NCBI GenBank assembly: GCA_963739175.1
Contig: CAVTZH010000005.1
Location: forward strand, 186,001-250,000
Source: VAZQ01 sp963739175
GTDB lineage: Bacteria > Pseudomonadota > Alphaproteobacteria > Rhizobiales > Xanthobacteraceae
Length of the DNA: 64,000 nucleotides
Direction of reading: 5' to 3'
Below, one piece after another: positions 18,936 to 27,710 of the stretch. The notes below the pieces were generated by a model, which was given only the letters and a program-made list of their open reading frames with translations, ran no database searches and had not been told where the DNA came from. The translations under genes and the position numbers were made by a program. How positions within the stretch are numbered: the stretch's first letter is position 1; each line of letters starts with the position of its first letter.

Positions 18936-19405
18936 ATGCCTCACCGCGCTGTTTCAGATCGTCATCGCTCGCGCGCTCGCGTGCTTCGGCGCGACATGAC
19001 GGACGCCGAGACGAAAATCTGGCAGCGGCTGCGTGCACACCGTTTTATGGGTTTGTCATTTCGCCGGCAGTTTCCGGTAGGTCCCTACGTCGTGGACTTC
19101 GCCTGTCTCGAAACAAGGTTGATCATTGAGATCGATGGCGGGCAGCACGAGTCAGACCAGGCTGCATATGACGCCAAACGCGATGCATGGCTGCGGTCGC
19201 AAGGCTTTCGAATATCTTGCGATTCTGGAACAACGACGTCCTGAAGAATCTTCGTGGGGTTCTGGAGCGTGTGGCGGAAGCCGTGCAGGAGCCGCTACCC
19301 CCCTCCCTAACCCTCCCCCGCAAGGGGGGAGGGGACGCACCGAGTTTGCCGCGCGACCTAACGAACACGCGCGACCTACGAAACTCGCGGAGGAATACGA
19401 TATGA
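18936..19405 (+). CDS. DUF559 (Vsr-fold endonuclease-like) protein, frameshifted as sequenced
   Basis: The first frame has the DUF559 core: TDAETKIWQRLRAHRFMGLSFRRQFPVGPYVVDFAC, then LIIEIDGGQHE with the Asp/Glu-x-Gln residues of the restriction-endonuclease-like fold. After QGFRI the family sequence LRFWNNDVLKNLRGVLE continues in another frame, so a shift occurs at about 19210-19216 where AATATC suggests a duplicated AT or a lost base. The gene separates the two XdhC genes and is flanked by G/C-run palindromes, consistent with an inserted accessory gene. Confidence 0.75.
19311..19333. repeat. C-run/G-run palindrome in the DUF559 tail
   Basis: CCCTCCCCC at 19311-19319 pairs with GGGGGAGGG at 19325-19333. 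It lies in the 3' part of the DUF559 gene and could also act as a terminator. It is of the same type as the repeat at 18843-18927. Confidence 0.5.
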
Positions 19406-20118
19406 AGCTCGACATTCTCAAATCGCTGAACGCCGAGCGCGATGCGCGCCGCGCCGCCGTCGTCGTCACCGATCAGGCGAGCGGCGAGCAGCGCCTCGTC
19501 AAGGCCGCCGACGTGGCGAAGGACCCGCTCAAGGACCTGATCGAGAAGCACATCCGCAGCGGCAAGAGCGGCATGGAGGAGACGCCGCAGGGCAAGTTCT
19601 TCCTCACCGTGCATGTGCCGGCGCCGCGCATCGTCGTCACCGGCGCAGTGCACATCAGCCAGGCGCTGGCGCCGATCGCAAAGCTGCTCGGCTACGACGT
19701 CACCATCGTCGATCCGCGCACCGCGTTCGCCAGCCAGGAACGCTTCCCGGACGTGAAGGTGATCGCGGAATGGCCTGACGTGGCGCTGCCGCCGCTCGGC
19801 GTCGATCGCTACACCGCGTTCGTCGCGCTCACGCACGATCCGAAGATCGACGATCCGGCGCTCATCCACGCGCTGCAACGCGACTGCTTCTATATCGGCG
19901 CGCTCGGTTCAAGAAAAACGCACGGCCGCCGCCTCGACCGCTTGAAAGAGCAAGGGTTTTCCGACGCCGATGTCGCGCGCATCCACGCTCCGATCGGGCT
20001 GCCGATCGGCGCGGTGTCGCCGGCCGAGATCGCTGTCGCGATCATGGGCGAGATCACCGCCCGCCTGCGCCAGGCGCCGCAGAAGGCCGCGGAGAAAACC
20101 CTGGAGACGGCATCGTGA
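19402..20118 (+). CDS. XdhC Rossmann-domain protein
   Basis: The 238-residue protein starts with about 75 residues resembling a reduced XdhC N-terminal region, then the XdhC Rossmann domain: RIVVTGAVHISQALAPIAKLLG, DYTAF-like VALTHDPKID, FYIGALGSRKTHGRR and IGLPIGAVSPAEIAVAIMGE. It probably completes the protein at 18442 as the cofactor-insertion chaperone. GCGGAGGAA precedes ATG 19402. The next gene starts at a GTG overlapping its TGA. Confidence 0.88.
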   Translation: MKLDILKSLNAERDARRAAVVVTDQASGEQRLVKAADVAKDPLKDLIEKHIRSGKSGMEETPQGKFFLTVHVPAPRIVVTGAVHISQALAPIAKLLGYDVTIVDPRTAFASQERFPDVKVIAEWPDVALPPLGVDRYTAFVALTHDPKIDDPALIHALQRDCFYIGALGSRKTHGRRLDRLKEQGFSDADVARIHAPIGLPIGAVSPAEIAVAIMGEITARLRQAPQKAAEKTLETAS

Positions 20119-21737
20119 AATTCGGCGCGGTTCCGATCGCCGAGGCGGAGGGCGGCGTTGCCGTCCATTCCATCCGCAAGGCTTCGCTGGTGCTCAAGAA
20201 AGGCACGGTGATCGGCCGCAATGAAATCGCTGCGTTGCAGGCCGCCGGCATCCCCGACATCGTGGTGGCGCGGCTCGAGCCCGGCGACGTGTCGGAAGAC
20301 GTCGCGGCCGGCGACATCGCCAAGGCGGTGGCGGGCGAGGGGGTGCGCCTCGACCGCGCCTTCACCGGCCGCGCCAACCTGTTCTCGGACGTGCCCGGCG
20401 TACTGGTCGTCAACAAGCCGGCGATCGACGCGCTCAACCTGATCGACGAGGCCGTCACCTTCGCGACCTTGCCTGCGTTCAAGCCGGTGGTCGCCGGCGA
20501 GATGATTGCGACCGTGAAGATCATCCCGTTTGCGGTTGCCGGCGCGCTGCGCGACGCCGCGGTATCGGTGGCGCGCGCCGCCGCGCCGCTGGTCAAGGTC
20601 GCGCCCTATCGCATCCGCAAGGTCGGCGTGATCTCGACCATGCTGCCCGGCCTCGCTGCCAAGGTCATCGACAAGACCATGCGGGTGACCGCCGAGCGGC
20701 TCGCGCCCGCCGGTGCGACGATCGTCGCCGAGCGCCGCATCCCGCACGACAAAGACGCGCTGGTGAAGGCGCTGGAGGAGGTGCTGCGCGAGGGCGCGGA
20801 GCTCGTGATCGTGTTCGGCGCCTCGGCCATCGCCGACCGCCGCGACGTGATCCCGGCTGCGGTCGAGGCGATCGGCGGCCGGGTCGAGCATTTCGGCATG
20901 CCGGTCGATCCCGGCAACCTCTTGCTGCTGGCCGAGGCGCGCGGCCGTCCGCTGCTTGGCGCGCCGGGCTGTGCGCGCTCGCCCAAGGAAAACGGATTCG
21001 ACTGGGTTCTGATGCGCTTGCTGGCGGGCCTTGAGGTGCCGCGGGAGGCGATCACCGGGCTCGGCGTCGGCGGCTTGCTCATGGAAATCGTGACGCGCCC
21101 GCAGCCGCGCGACGAGCCGGTGGCGGCGACCGACCACCACATCGCGGCGATCGTCTTGGCGGCCGGCCGCTCGACCCGCATGGGCGGGCCGAACAAGCTC
21201 CTGGCCGAGATCAGCGGCAAGCCGCTGGTGCGGATCGCTGCCGAGCAGGCGCTGGCGTCGAAGGCGTCGCCGGTGATCGTCGTCACCGGCCACGAGCACG
21301 AGCGCGTCGGCGCCGCGCTGAAGGGCCTGCCGGTCAAGATTGTGCACAATCCGGATTTTGCGTCAGGCCTCGGCGGCTCGCTGAAGACCGGCATCGCCGC
21401 CATCCCGGGCGAAGCCGATGGTGCCGTGGTCTGCCTCGGCGACATGCCGCAGGTGGACGCGGCGCTTATTGATCAGTTGATTGCTGCTTTCGACCCGGAG
21501 AAGGTCGCGCTCGTCGTAGTGCCGGTGTTCGACGGTCACCGCGGCAATCCGGTGCTGTGGTCGCGGCGGTTCTTCCCCGAACTGATGGCGATCGAAGGCG
21601 ACGTCGGCGCGCGCAATCTCATCGGCCGCTACAGCGAGGCGGTGGTGGAGGTGCCGGTCACCGGCAACGGGGCGCTGGTCGACGTCGACACGCCGGAAGC
21701 GCTGCGCGGCGTCAAGGCCGAGATCGAGGGCGGCTGA
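20115..21737 (+). CDS. Molybdopterin-binding / MocA-like molybdenum cofactor nucleotidyltransferase fusion
   Basis: Residues 1 to about 335 form a MoeA/CinA-like molybdopterin-binding region (for example NKPAIDALNLIDEAVTFATL and IVFGASAIADRRDVIPAAVE). From about residue 345 a nucleotidyltransferase domain follows with AAGRSTRMGGPNKLL, GLGGSLKTGIA and CLGDMPQVDAALID, typical of MocA, the CTP:molybdopterin cytidylyltransferase. The fusion would bind Mo-molybdopterin and make the cytosine-dinucleotide cofactor used by CO dehydrogenase-type enzymes. GTG 20115 overlaps the stop of the XdhC gene, so all four genes are coupled. Confidence 0.88.
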   Translation: MKFGAVPIAEAEGGVAVHSIRKASLVLKKGTVIGRNEIAALQAAGIPDIVVARLEPGDVSEDVAAGDIAKAVAGEGVRLDRAFTGRANLFSDVPGVLVVNKPAIDALNLIDEAVTFATLPAFKPVVAGEMIATVKIIPFAVAGALRDAAVSVARAAAPLVKVAPYRIRKVGVISTMLPGLAAKVIDKTMRVTAERLAPAGATIVAERRIPHDKDALVKALEEVLREGAELVIVFGASAIADRRDVIPAAVEAIGGRVEHFGMPVDPGNLLLLAEARGRPLLGAPGCARSPKENGFDWVLMRLLAGLEVPREAITGLGVGGLLMEIVTRPQPRDEPVAATDHHIAAIVLAAGRSTRMGGPNKLLAEISGKPLVRIAAEQALASKASPVIVVTGHEHERVGAALKGLPVKIVHNPDFASGLGGSLKTGIAAIPGEADGAVVCLGDMPQVDAALIDQLIAAFDPEKVALVVVPVFDGHRGNPVLWSRRFFPELMAIEGDVGARNLIGRYSEAVVEVPVTGNGALVDVDTPEALRGVKAEIEGG

Positions 21738-21817
21738 ACAAGCCGCCAACGTATTCCAAATTCACCAAGTCGAAACCGTTGCCGCGTAAGGTCCTACCAT
21801 CCTCGGGGGAGGGGTTC

Positions 21818-22198
21818 ATGGAGACCTTCGGCCGGGCTTTCGCGCGTATTGCCGTCGCGGGAGCGCTCGTTCTTTCAATGATTGGATTGGTGCACGCCGC
21901 CGGCGCGCTCGCGATCGGGCCGTGCGGCGCCTACGGCCTTGCCTATGATCACGCTGCGGCGGATGCCGCCCACGCCGAGGCGATGCGCAAATGCTCGGGC
22001 AAGGGCTGCAAAGTGGTGGCGTCGATGAAGATGAATTGCGCCGCCTTTGCGGTCGACATGCGCAACGCCTGCGGCTCGTATGGCTTCGCCGCCGCGTCCC
22101 GGCTCGGGCCGGCGCAGAACACCGCGCTCAAGCAATGCTACTCGAACGGCGGCAAGGACTGCGTGATCCGCGCCTTCGTCTGCGACGCCAAGGGCTGA
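21818..22198 (+). CDS. Secreted DUF4189-type cysteine-rich protein
   Basis: The 126-residue protein has a signal peptide ending near LVHAAGA and a mature domain with six or more Cys in spaced pairs, including GPCGAYGLAYDHAAADAAHAEAM and CKQ-like repeats typical of DUF4189. Function is unknown; disulfides and periplasmic location are likely. ATG 21818 follows GGGGGAGGGG. The palindromic element at 22214 follows directly. Confidence 0.75.
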   Translation: METFGRAFARIAVAGALVLSMIGLVHAAGALAIGPCGAYGLAYDHAAADAAHAEAMRKCSGKGCKVVASMKMNCAAFAVDMRNACGSYGFAAASRLGPAQNTALKQCYSNGGKDCVIRAFVCDAKG

Positions 22199-22213
22199 CG
22201 CTTTTCGACGTTG

Positions 22214-22333
22214 CGTAGGGTGGGCAAAGGCGCGTCTTCGCGCCGTGCCCACGCGGGCGCCGCGACAAGTTCAAAGCAAAACGTGGGCACGCTTCGCCCC
22301 GCTGTCGCGGGGCCAAGCTTTGCCCACCCTACG
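22214..22333. repeat. 120-bp palindromic element with perfect 16-bp terminal inverted repeats
   Basis: CGTAGGGTGGGCAAAG at 22214-22229 is exactly inverted at 22318-22333. Inside is a second inverted pair, CGTGCCCACG and CGTGGGCACG. There is no coding capacity. The ends match the GTAGGGTGGGCAAAG-type repeats common in Bradyrhizobium-like genomes, so this is a MITE-like or REP-like unit. It separates the convergent DUF4189 and serpin genes and may serve as a bidirectional terminator. Confidence 0.8.
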
Positions 22334-22339
22334 ACTCGG

Positions 22340-23623
22340 CTAGCGGGGGTCGACAATCCGTCCCTGAAACAGGATCGCATTCGTCGTGGCCTCGACGATG
22401 TAGAACAGGAACGGCCGGTTCACGTGGAAGGCCTGCGGCCTGCCTACGGCCATGGCGGTGGCCGTGGCGGCGGCGGCTTCGGTGCCTTCCTCCGCCACGT
22501 CGATGACCGCCACGTGCGCAATGTCCTCGATGGAGATCGAGCCCGATCCGCCGGTCATGCCGCTGAAATCCGCCGCTGCGCGGTCGAACGTGCGGGTCAT
22601 GCCCAATGCGCGGAAGTGATCCTTCAGCGTCACCTCGAATCGGGCTTTGAACCGTGGCAGGCTTAGATCGACGAGGCCGGATCGGCCCCTCAGGTCGGAC
22701 AAAAGTCGTGCCAGTGTGGCGTTGTTGAGCCGTGCGTTGAGCTCATGGAGGGCGCCGATCTCGTCCGGCAGCACGATCACCATATGAAGCTGCGGAGATT
22801 GGTAGGGCAGGCGGATGGCGGAAAATCCCGGTTGCGTGACGACCGCATAGCTTCCCTCGCCGCGCATCATCGGCACTTGCATTTTCTGTGACGGCGATAT
22901 CGCAAATGCCTCGGTTTGCGTGAGCTTGCGGTCGAACGGGTCGCGCCACTGCGCTTTGAAATAGACGGCATTCAACACGACGGCCGCGCTCTTCGGATCA
23001 AGCCGGTCGATGACCTTGTCGACGTTTCCCTCGGTCTTTTGGCTGACCCAGTTGTTGACGGCGGCAAGGTCCGTGTTCCTGAAGATCTCGGCCGCGTAGT
23101 GCGCTTTGGCCCTGGCGAGATAGTCGTTCGATATCAGATCGCTGCCTTGAACCAGCACGGCATTGGCCGTGATCAATTTTGCGGTGTTCGAGCGGCCGTC
23201 ATATTGGCCGACGACGGCGAGCACTTTGCCATTGGTGCTGTCGATCTCCGCGCGCGGCAACTGCTGCCGCAGAACGCGCGCCATCTCGGCTTCGGTCTCG
23301 CCGCGGGCGCCGGACAGCGCCAGCGCCATGGCGGTCCCGATCGAATAGGGTGAGAAGACGATATTGCCCGGTTTGCCCGATTCGCCCGCAAGTTGTACGC
23401 GGTTGCCCGGCACGCCCGCGAGCTGTGCGAACAGGTCCTGGCCGGATGCATTGTAGGATTCCGACAGCGCCAAGACGCTCCTGTCGGCAACGGCAACCGG
23501 TCGGGACTGATTGACCATGAGCAAACCCAGCAGGCCGCCCAGCAGGCTGCCCACAGCAACGGGCAGCATGACTGCTGCCACGCAACACGCCATGATCCAG
23601 TGCTCTCGCCACAAACGGATCAT
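22340..23623 (-). CDS. Membrane-anchored serpin (serine protease inhibitor)
   Basis: The protein of about 427 residues has an N-terminal hydrophobic anchor (WIMACCVAAVMLPVAVGSLL onward) and a full serpin domain: NIVFSPYSIGTAMALALSGA, NAVYFKAQW, MVIVLPDE, and the hinge DVAEEGTEAAAATATA followed by VNRPFLFYI. The hinge with small residues after the conserved Glu and Gly is that of inhibitory serpins, so it can probably trap a protease by loop insertion. The reactive loop after it (MAVGRPQAF) is short. ATG 23623 is chosen; GTG 23632 is in frame. Serpins are uncommon in alphaproteobacteria, and no partner protease is adjacent. Confidence 0.9.
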   Translation of the reverse strand: MIRLWREHWIMACCVAAVMLPVAVGSLLGGLLGLLMVNQSRPVAVADRSVLALSESYNASGQDLFAQLAGVPGNRVQLAGESGKPGNIVFSPYSIGTAMALALSGARGETEAEMARVLRQQLPRAEIDSTNGKVLAVVGQYDGRSNTAKLITANAVLVQGSDLISNDYLARAKAHYAAEIFRNTDLAAVNNWVSQKTEGNVDKVIDRLDPKSAAVVLNAVYFKAQWRDPFDRKLTQTEAFAISPSQKMQVPMMRGEGSYAVVTQPGFSAIRLPYQSPQLHMVIVLPDEIGALHELNARLNNATLARLLSDLRGRSGLVDLSLPRFKARFEVTLKDHFRALGMTRTFDRAAADFSGMTGGSGSISIEDIAHVAVIDVAEEGTEAAAATATAMAVGRPQAFHVNRPFLFYIVEATTNAILFQGRIVDPR

Positions 23624-23856
23624 GCTCCCCACCCATCGGTCGCGAAACTGAACCTCGACGCGATGTCCATCTTGATTGGTCGTGGGGCGGGGCCTTCAGG
23701 TTCACGGGGGCCAGACCGAGCGCGGAGATGGCTGTGGATTTGATTATGGAGGGGACCAGCAGGCCGCGGGGCATGCCTCGCGCGAACGATAAGCGGCGCC
23801 GGGATCGTTGAACCTTTTGGCCGCTCTTGCAACTGAGATGCAGCATCCGTATATCA

Positions 23857-23876
23857 TGACTGACCAGTCAGTCATT
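23857..23876. promoter_or_regulatory. TetR-type operator palindrome
   Basis: ATGACTGAC at 23857-23865 and GTCAGTCAT at 23868-23876 form a perfect inverted repeat with a 2-nt centre, ending 8 nt before the TetR gene start. TetR regulators typically bind palindromes of this size; it probably mediates autoregulation of the export operon. Confidence 0.75.
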
Positions 23877-23884
23877 TTGGATTG

Positions 23885-24592
23885 ATGACGATGGCCCGCA
23901 AACCGACGGCAAAGCGCGTGGCAAGAGGCGCGCAAAGCGAGGAGGGGCGGCCCCTGCGCGCTCCAGCCGCCGCCCGCAATGCTCGGGCGGCGCGTCAGGC
24001 CGAGCGGCGCGACGCGATCCTCGCCGCCGCGCTCGAAGAATTTGCCGCCTCCGGCTTTGCCGCGACCCGCCTCGACGACGTCGCCCGCCGCGCCGGCGTC
24101 GCCAAGGGCACGATCTATCTCTACTTCCGCGACAAGGAGAGCCTGTTCCAGGAGCTCGTGCGCGCGACGCTGTCGCCGATCGTCAGCGCCATCGAGACCA
24201 CGCAGGTGCGCGATATTCCCGCGCGCGTGATCGCCGAGACCATCGCCGACATCTTCGTGCGCGAGATCTTCGGCACCCGCCGCAAGGATGTGATCCGGCT
24301 GATCATCACCGAGGGCGCGCGGTTTCCGAAGCTCGCCGAGTTCTACTACCACGAGGTGATCGAGCGGGTGACGGCGGCGCTGCGCGCCATGCTCAGCCGT
24401 GCCGTCGCGCGCGGCGAACTGTCGAGCGACGCGCTCGTGCGTTTTCCGCAATTGCTGGTTTCGCCGGCGCTCATGGCGCTGGTCTGGAACAGCATGTTCG
24501 ACCGCTTCGCGCCGCTCGACATCCGCGAGCTGATGCGCGCGCATATCGAGCTCCTCTTCGGCGACAAGACATCGCAAAGGGCACCGTCATGA
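23885..24592 (+). CDS. TetR-family transcriptional repressor
   Basis: After a basic N-terminal tail of about 38 residues, the TetR_N helix-turn-helix follows: ERRDAILAAALEEFAASGFA, TRLDDVARRAGVAKGTIYLY, FRDKESLF. The C-terminal ligand domain is of the AcrR-like type with WNSMFDRFAPL. It lies at the head of an HlyD-ABC efflux operon with an operator palindrome at 23857-23876 and is probably its local repressor. The downstream HlyD start overlaps its stop (ATGA). Start could be ATG 23885 or 23891; no clear RBS is visible. Confidence 0.9.
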   Translation: MTMARKPTAKRVARGAQSEEGRPLRAPAAARNARAARQAERRDAILAAALEEFAASGFAATRLDDVARRAGVAKGTIYLYFRDKESLFQELVRATLSPIVSAIETTQVRDIPARVIAETIADIFVREIFGTRRKDVIRLIITEGARFPKLAEFYYHEVIERVTAALRAMLSRAVARGELSSDALVRFPQLLVSPALMALVWNSMFDRFAPLDIRELMRAHIELLFGDKTSQRAPS

Positions 24593-25368
24593 TCCGCCTC
24601 GCACTGCGTGCATCGCTGGCGTGCCTCCTCGTCCTCGCCGCCTGCAGCAAGAACCCGGAGCAGACCTATCAGGGCTGGATCGAGGCGAATCTGATCTTCG
24701 TCAGCCCCGATGAGATGGGCCGGATCGAGACCCAGCCGGTGCGCGAAGGCGACCAGGTCGAGCCGAAGACATTGCTGTTCACCCTCGACGACGATCTGCA
24801 GCGCGCCGAGGTCGCCGAGCGTGAGGCGACGCTCGAAAACGCCAGGCAGGCCTACAAGCGCGCCGTCACGCTGTTGAAGACCGCCTCCGGCACACAAAAA
24901 TCTTACGAAGAGGCCGAAGCCGCCATGCGCTCGGCGCAGGCGCGGCTCAATTCCTCGCAGACCAAGCTCGCGCGGCGCAAAGCCTTCAGCCCGGCCGTGG
25001 GCACGGTGCAGCAGATCTACTTCCGCGTCGGCGAGCTCGTTCCCGCGGGCCGCCCCGTCGTCGCGATCCTGCCGCCCGGCAACATGAAGGTGCGCTTCTT
25101 CGTCAACGAGGCGATGCTGCCGCGCATCGCGCTCGACGAGACCGTCAATATCCAGTGCGACGGTTGCCCGGGCGGCCTGACCGCGCGCGTCAGCTTTATC
25201 GCCCGCACCGCCGAGTTCACGCCGCCGGTGATCTACAGCCTGGAGGAGCGCAACAAGCTCGTGTTCATGGTCGAAGCGCTGCCGGAGAAACCCGAGGCTT
25301 TGCGGGTCGGGCAGCCGGTCACCGTGACGCTGGTTCCCAAGGAGAGTTTCAAGGAGCGGCCGAAATGA
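24589..25368 (+). CDS. HlyD-family periplasmic adaptor lipoprotein
   Basis: The 259-residue protein has a lipoprotein signal with lipobox LAAC (Cys19), a biotinyl-lipoyl-like half (IETQPVREGDQVEPKTLLFTL), a coiled-coil hairpin around residues 62-130 rich in Ala/Glu/Arg, and the second lipoyl and beta-barrel parts. It would link the ABC permease to an outer-membrane channel as in YbhG/HlyD systems. It overlaps TetR and the ATPase gene by 4 nt each, so the unit is an operon. Confidence 0.9.
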   Translation: MIRLALRASLACLLVLAACSKNPEQTYQGWIEANLIFVSPDEMGRIETQPVREGDQVEPKTLLFTLDDDLQRAEVAEREATLENARQAYKRAVTLLKTASGTQKSYEEAEAAMRSAQARLNSSQTKLARRKAFSPAVGTVQQIYFRVGELVPAGRPVVAILPPGNMKVRFFVNEAMLPRIALDETVNIQCDGCPGGLTARVSFIARTAEFTPPVIYSLEERNKLVFMVEALPEKPEALRVGQPVTVTLVPKESFKERPK

Positions 25369-26307
25369 ACGCGGCGCCCGACATCGCCATCGACGTGCAC
25401 GGGCTGTCGAAATCGTTCGGCAACCGCAAGGTCGTGCGCGACCTCTCGATGCAGGTGAAGCGCGGGACGATCTACGGCTTCCTCGGTCCCAACGGCTCCG
25501 GCAAGACCACCACCATCCGGATGCTGACAGGCTTGCTCACGCCGGACGAAGGCGAGGGTACCTGCCTCGGCTACAACATCCGCACCCAGGCCGATGAGAT
25601 CAAGCGCCATGTCGGCTACATGACGCAACGCTTCTCGCTCTATCAGGACCTGTCGGTGCGCGAGAATCTCGAATTCGTCGCGCGGCTCTACGGCATCGGC
25701 AATCCGGTGGCGGCGGCGCGCGCGATGGTCGAGCGGCTCGGCCTCACCGGCCGCGAGGAACAGCTTGCCGGCGAACTGTCGGGCGGCTGGAAGCAGCGAC
25801 TCGCGCTCGGCGCCTGCACCTTGCCCAACCCGCAATTGCTGCTGCTCGACGAACCAACCGCCGGCGTCGATCCGAAGGCGCGGCGCGAGTTCTGGAACGA
25901 GATCCATGCGCTCGCCGCGCTCGGCCTGACGGTGCTGGTCTCGACCCACTACATGGACGAGGCCGAGCGCTGCCACGAGATCGCGTACATCGCCTACGGC
26001 GTGCTGCTCGCGCACGGCACCGTGCCGGAGGTGGTCGCGGCGGCGCATCTTGTCACCTACACCGTCAGCGCGCCGGACTCGCAGACGCTTGAACAAGCTC
26101 GGCGACGAGCTCGCCGCGCGTCCCGGGGTCGACATGGTGGCGCCGTTCGGCTCGAGCCTGCATGTCTCGGGGCGGGACGCGGCGGCGCTCGATGCGGCGA
26201 TTGCGCCCTATCGCGAACGTCCCGATCTCACCTGGACGCGCTCGGAGGCGACGCTGGAAGACGTGTTCATCGATCTGATGAGCCGGGCGCAGGACAATTT
26301 CCAATGA
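25365..26307 (+). CDS. ABC transporter ATP-binding protein (frameshifted as sequenced)
   Basis: The ATPase has Walker A GPNGSGKTTT at residues 41-50, signature LSGGWKQRLALG, Walker B LLLLDEPTAGVD and the H-loop VLVSTHYMDEAER, as in YbhF/CcmA-type exporters. At 26089-26090 an extra T shifts the frame: without it the sequence reads on as LNKLGDELAARPGVD up to EDVFIDLMSRAQDNF, stopping at 26307. As written the frame runs on into the permease gene as a false fusion. The natural stop overlaps the permease ATG (ATGA). Confidence 0.88.
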
Positions 26308-27464
26308 CGGTGGCCGCGCAAACCGAACCTGCAAGACGCTCCCGCCGTGGCGAGTTCTGGCGGCGCAGCTACGCCATGATGGTGAAGGAGTTCATCCAGC
26401 TCAAGCGCGACCGCGTGTCGTTCGCGATGATCATCATGATCCCGCTGGTTCAGCTGCTGCTGTTCGGCTACGCGATCAACACCAATCCGCGCCATCTGCC
26501 GACCGCGGTGCTGCTGCAGGAAAGCAGCGACGTCGGCCGTTCGATCCTGCGCGCGCTCGAGAACACGCAGTATTTCAAGGTCACGCATATCGTGCGTACC
26601 GAGAAGGAGTTCGACCAGCTACTCGCCTCCGGCACGGTGCTGTTCGCGATCGAAGTCCCCGCCAACTTCGAGCGCGACCTGCGGCGCGGCGACCGGCCGG
26701 CGATCCTGGTCGCGAGCGACGCAACCGACCCGGTGGCCTCGGGCTCGGCGATCGCGGCGCTCAACGGCGTCCTGCAGACGGCGCTGCGCTACGACCACGG
26801 CATTCCCGAGACGGTGCTGCCGCCGTTCGAGTTCCGCACGCATGCGCGCTACAACCCGGCGGCCGAGACCTCGCTCAACATCGTGCCGGGGCTTGTCGGC
26901 ACCATCCTCACCATGACGATGTTGATCTTCACCGCGCTGTCGGTCACGCGCGAGATCGAGCGCGGCACCATGGAGAGCCTGCTCTCGATGCCGATCACGC
27001 CGGTCGAGATCATGCTGGGCAAGATCGTGCCCTACATCCTGGTCGGCTTCATCCAGGCGACGCTCATCCTCAGCATGGGGATTCTGCTGTTCGGCGTGCC
27101 GCTGCTGGGAAGCCTGTCGCTGCTGGCGCTGCTCTCGACGCTGTTCATCACGGCGAACCTCGCGATCGGCTACACGTTCTCGACCTTGGCGCAGAACCAG
27201 CTGCAGGCGATGCAGATGTCATTGATGTTCTTCCTGCCGAACATCCTGCTCTCGGGTTTCATGTTCCCGTTCGCCGGCATGCCGGTGTGGGCGCAATGGA
27301 TCGGCGAGGCGCTGCCGCTGACGCATTACCTGCGCATCGTGCGCTCGATCATGCTGAAGGGGGCGTCGTTCGAAAACCTCCATTACGACACCGCCGCGCT
27401 GGCCGGGCTGATGCTCTTCGCCATGGCGGTCGCGGTGACGCGCTTCCGGCGGACGCTGGATTGA
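26304..27464 (+). CDS. ABC-2 type transporter permease
   Basis: The 386-residue membrane protein has an N-terminal helix (FAMIIMIPLVQLLLFGYAI), a large periplasmic domain of about 150 residues, and five C-terminal helices, as in YbhR/YbhS proteins. SVTREIERGTMESLLSMPITPVEIMLGKIVPY is the conserved ABC2_membrane motif. Together with the HlyD and ATPase genes it forms a drug or lipid exporter under TetR control. Only one permease is present where some such operons have two. Confidence 0.92.
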   Translation: MTVAAQTEPARRSRRGEFWRRSYAMMVKEFIQLKRDRVSFAMIIMIPLVQLLLFGYAINTNPRHLPTAVLLQESSDVGRSILRALENTQYFKVTHIVRTEKEFDQLLASGTVLFAIEVPANFERDLRRGDRPAILVASDATDPVASGSAIAALNGVLQTALRYDHGIPETVLPPFEFRTHARYNPAAETSLNIVPGLVGTILTMTMLIFTALSVTREIERGTMESLLSMPITPVEIMLGKIVPYILVGFIQATLILSMGILLFGVPLLGSLSLLALLSTLFITANLAIGYTFSTLAQNQLQAMQMSLMFFLPNILLSGFMFPFAGMPVWAQWIGEALPLTHYLRIVRSIMLKGASFENLHYDTAALAGLMLFAMAVAVTRFRRTLD

Positions 27465-27710
27465 TATGGCGTCGCCGGCGGCTAGGCGACACAAACGCGA
27501 TCGGACCGGCGGTGCGTTTGAATTTTTCTGCGCGTGCGCGCGCTCGCTTTTGAAATCTTCGATCGAGTTGCGAAGCGATGGAACTCCGCCATTTTTCCGC
27601 CTTGCTTGATCTATATCCGCCCGCGCTCCTTCGGGACGCCTTGTGTCCGGACTTCAAAATCCGGCTGGCGCGGGCCGCTTTGCGGTTTCGCGTTCCGCTG
27701 AACGAGGGCA
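27465..27710. other. Non-coding stretch upstream of the tRNA-like pair
   Basis: This gap after the permease stop has no convincing gene. A short frame from 27578 runs into the tRNA-like sequence and is not supported. It must hold the promoter of the downstream RNA unit. I looked for a sigma-54 promoter and found only TGGCGC and TTGC elements at 27665-27683 with the wrong spacing. Confidence 0.5.

Noticed and set aside
25155..27464. A single 769-residue ATPase-permease fusion
   Set aside because: The fusion arises only because an extra T at 26089-26090 shifts the ATPase into the permease frame; the corrected ATPase stops at 26307, overlapping a normal permease start.
27660..27690. Possible sigma-54 promoter (TGGCGC then TTGC) upstream of the tRNA-like pair, as in RtcR-controlled RNA-repair operons
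   Set aside because: The GG and GC elements are 13 nt apart instead of 10, so the spacing excludes a standard sigma-54 promoter.
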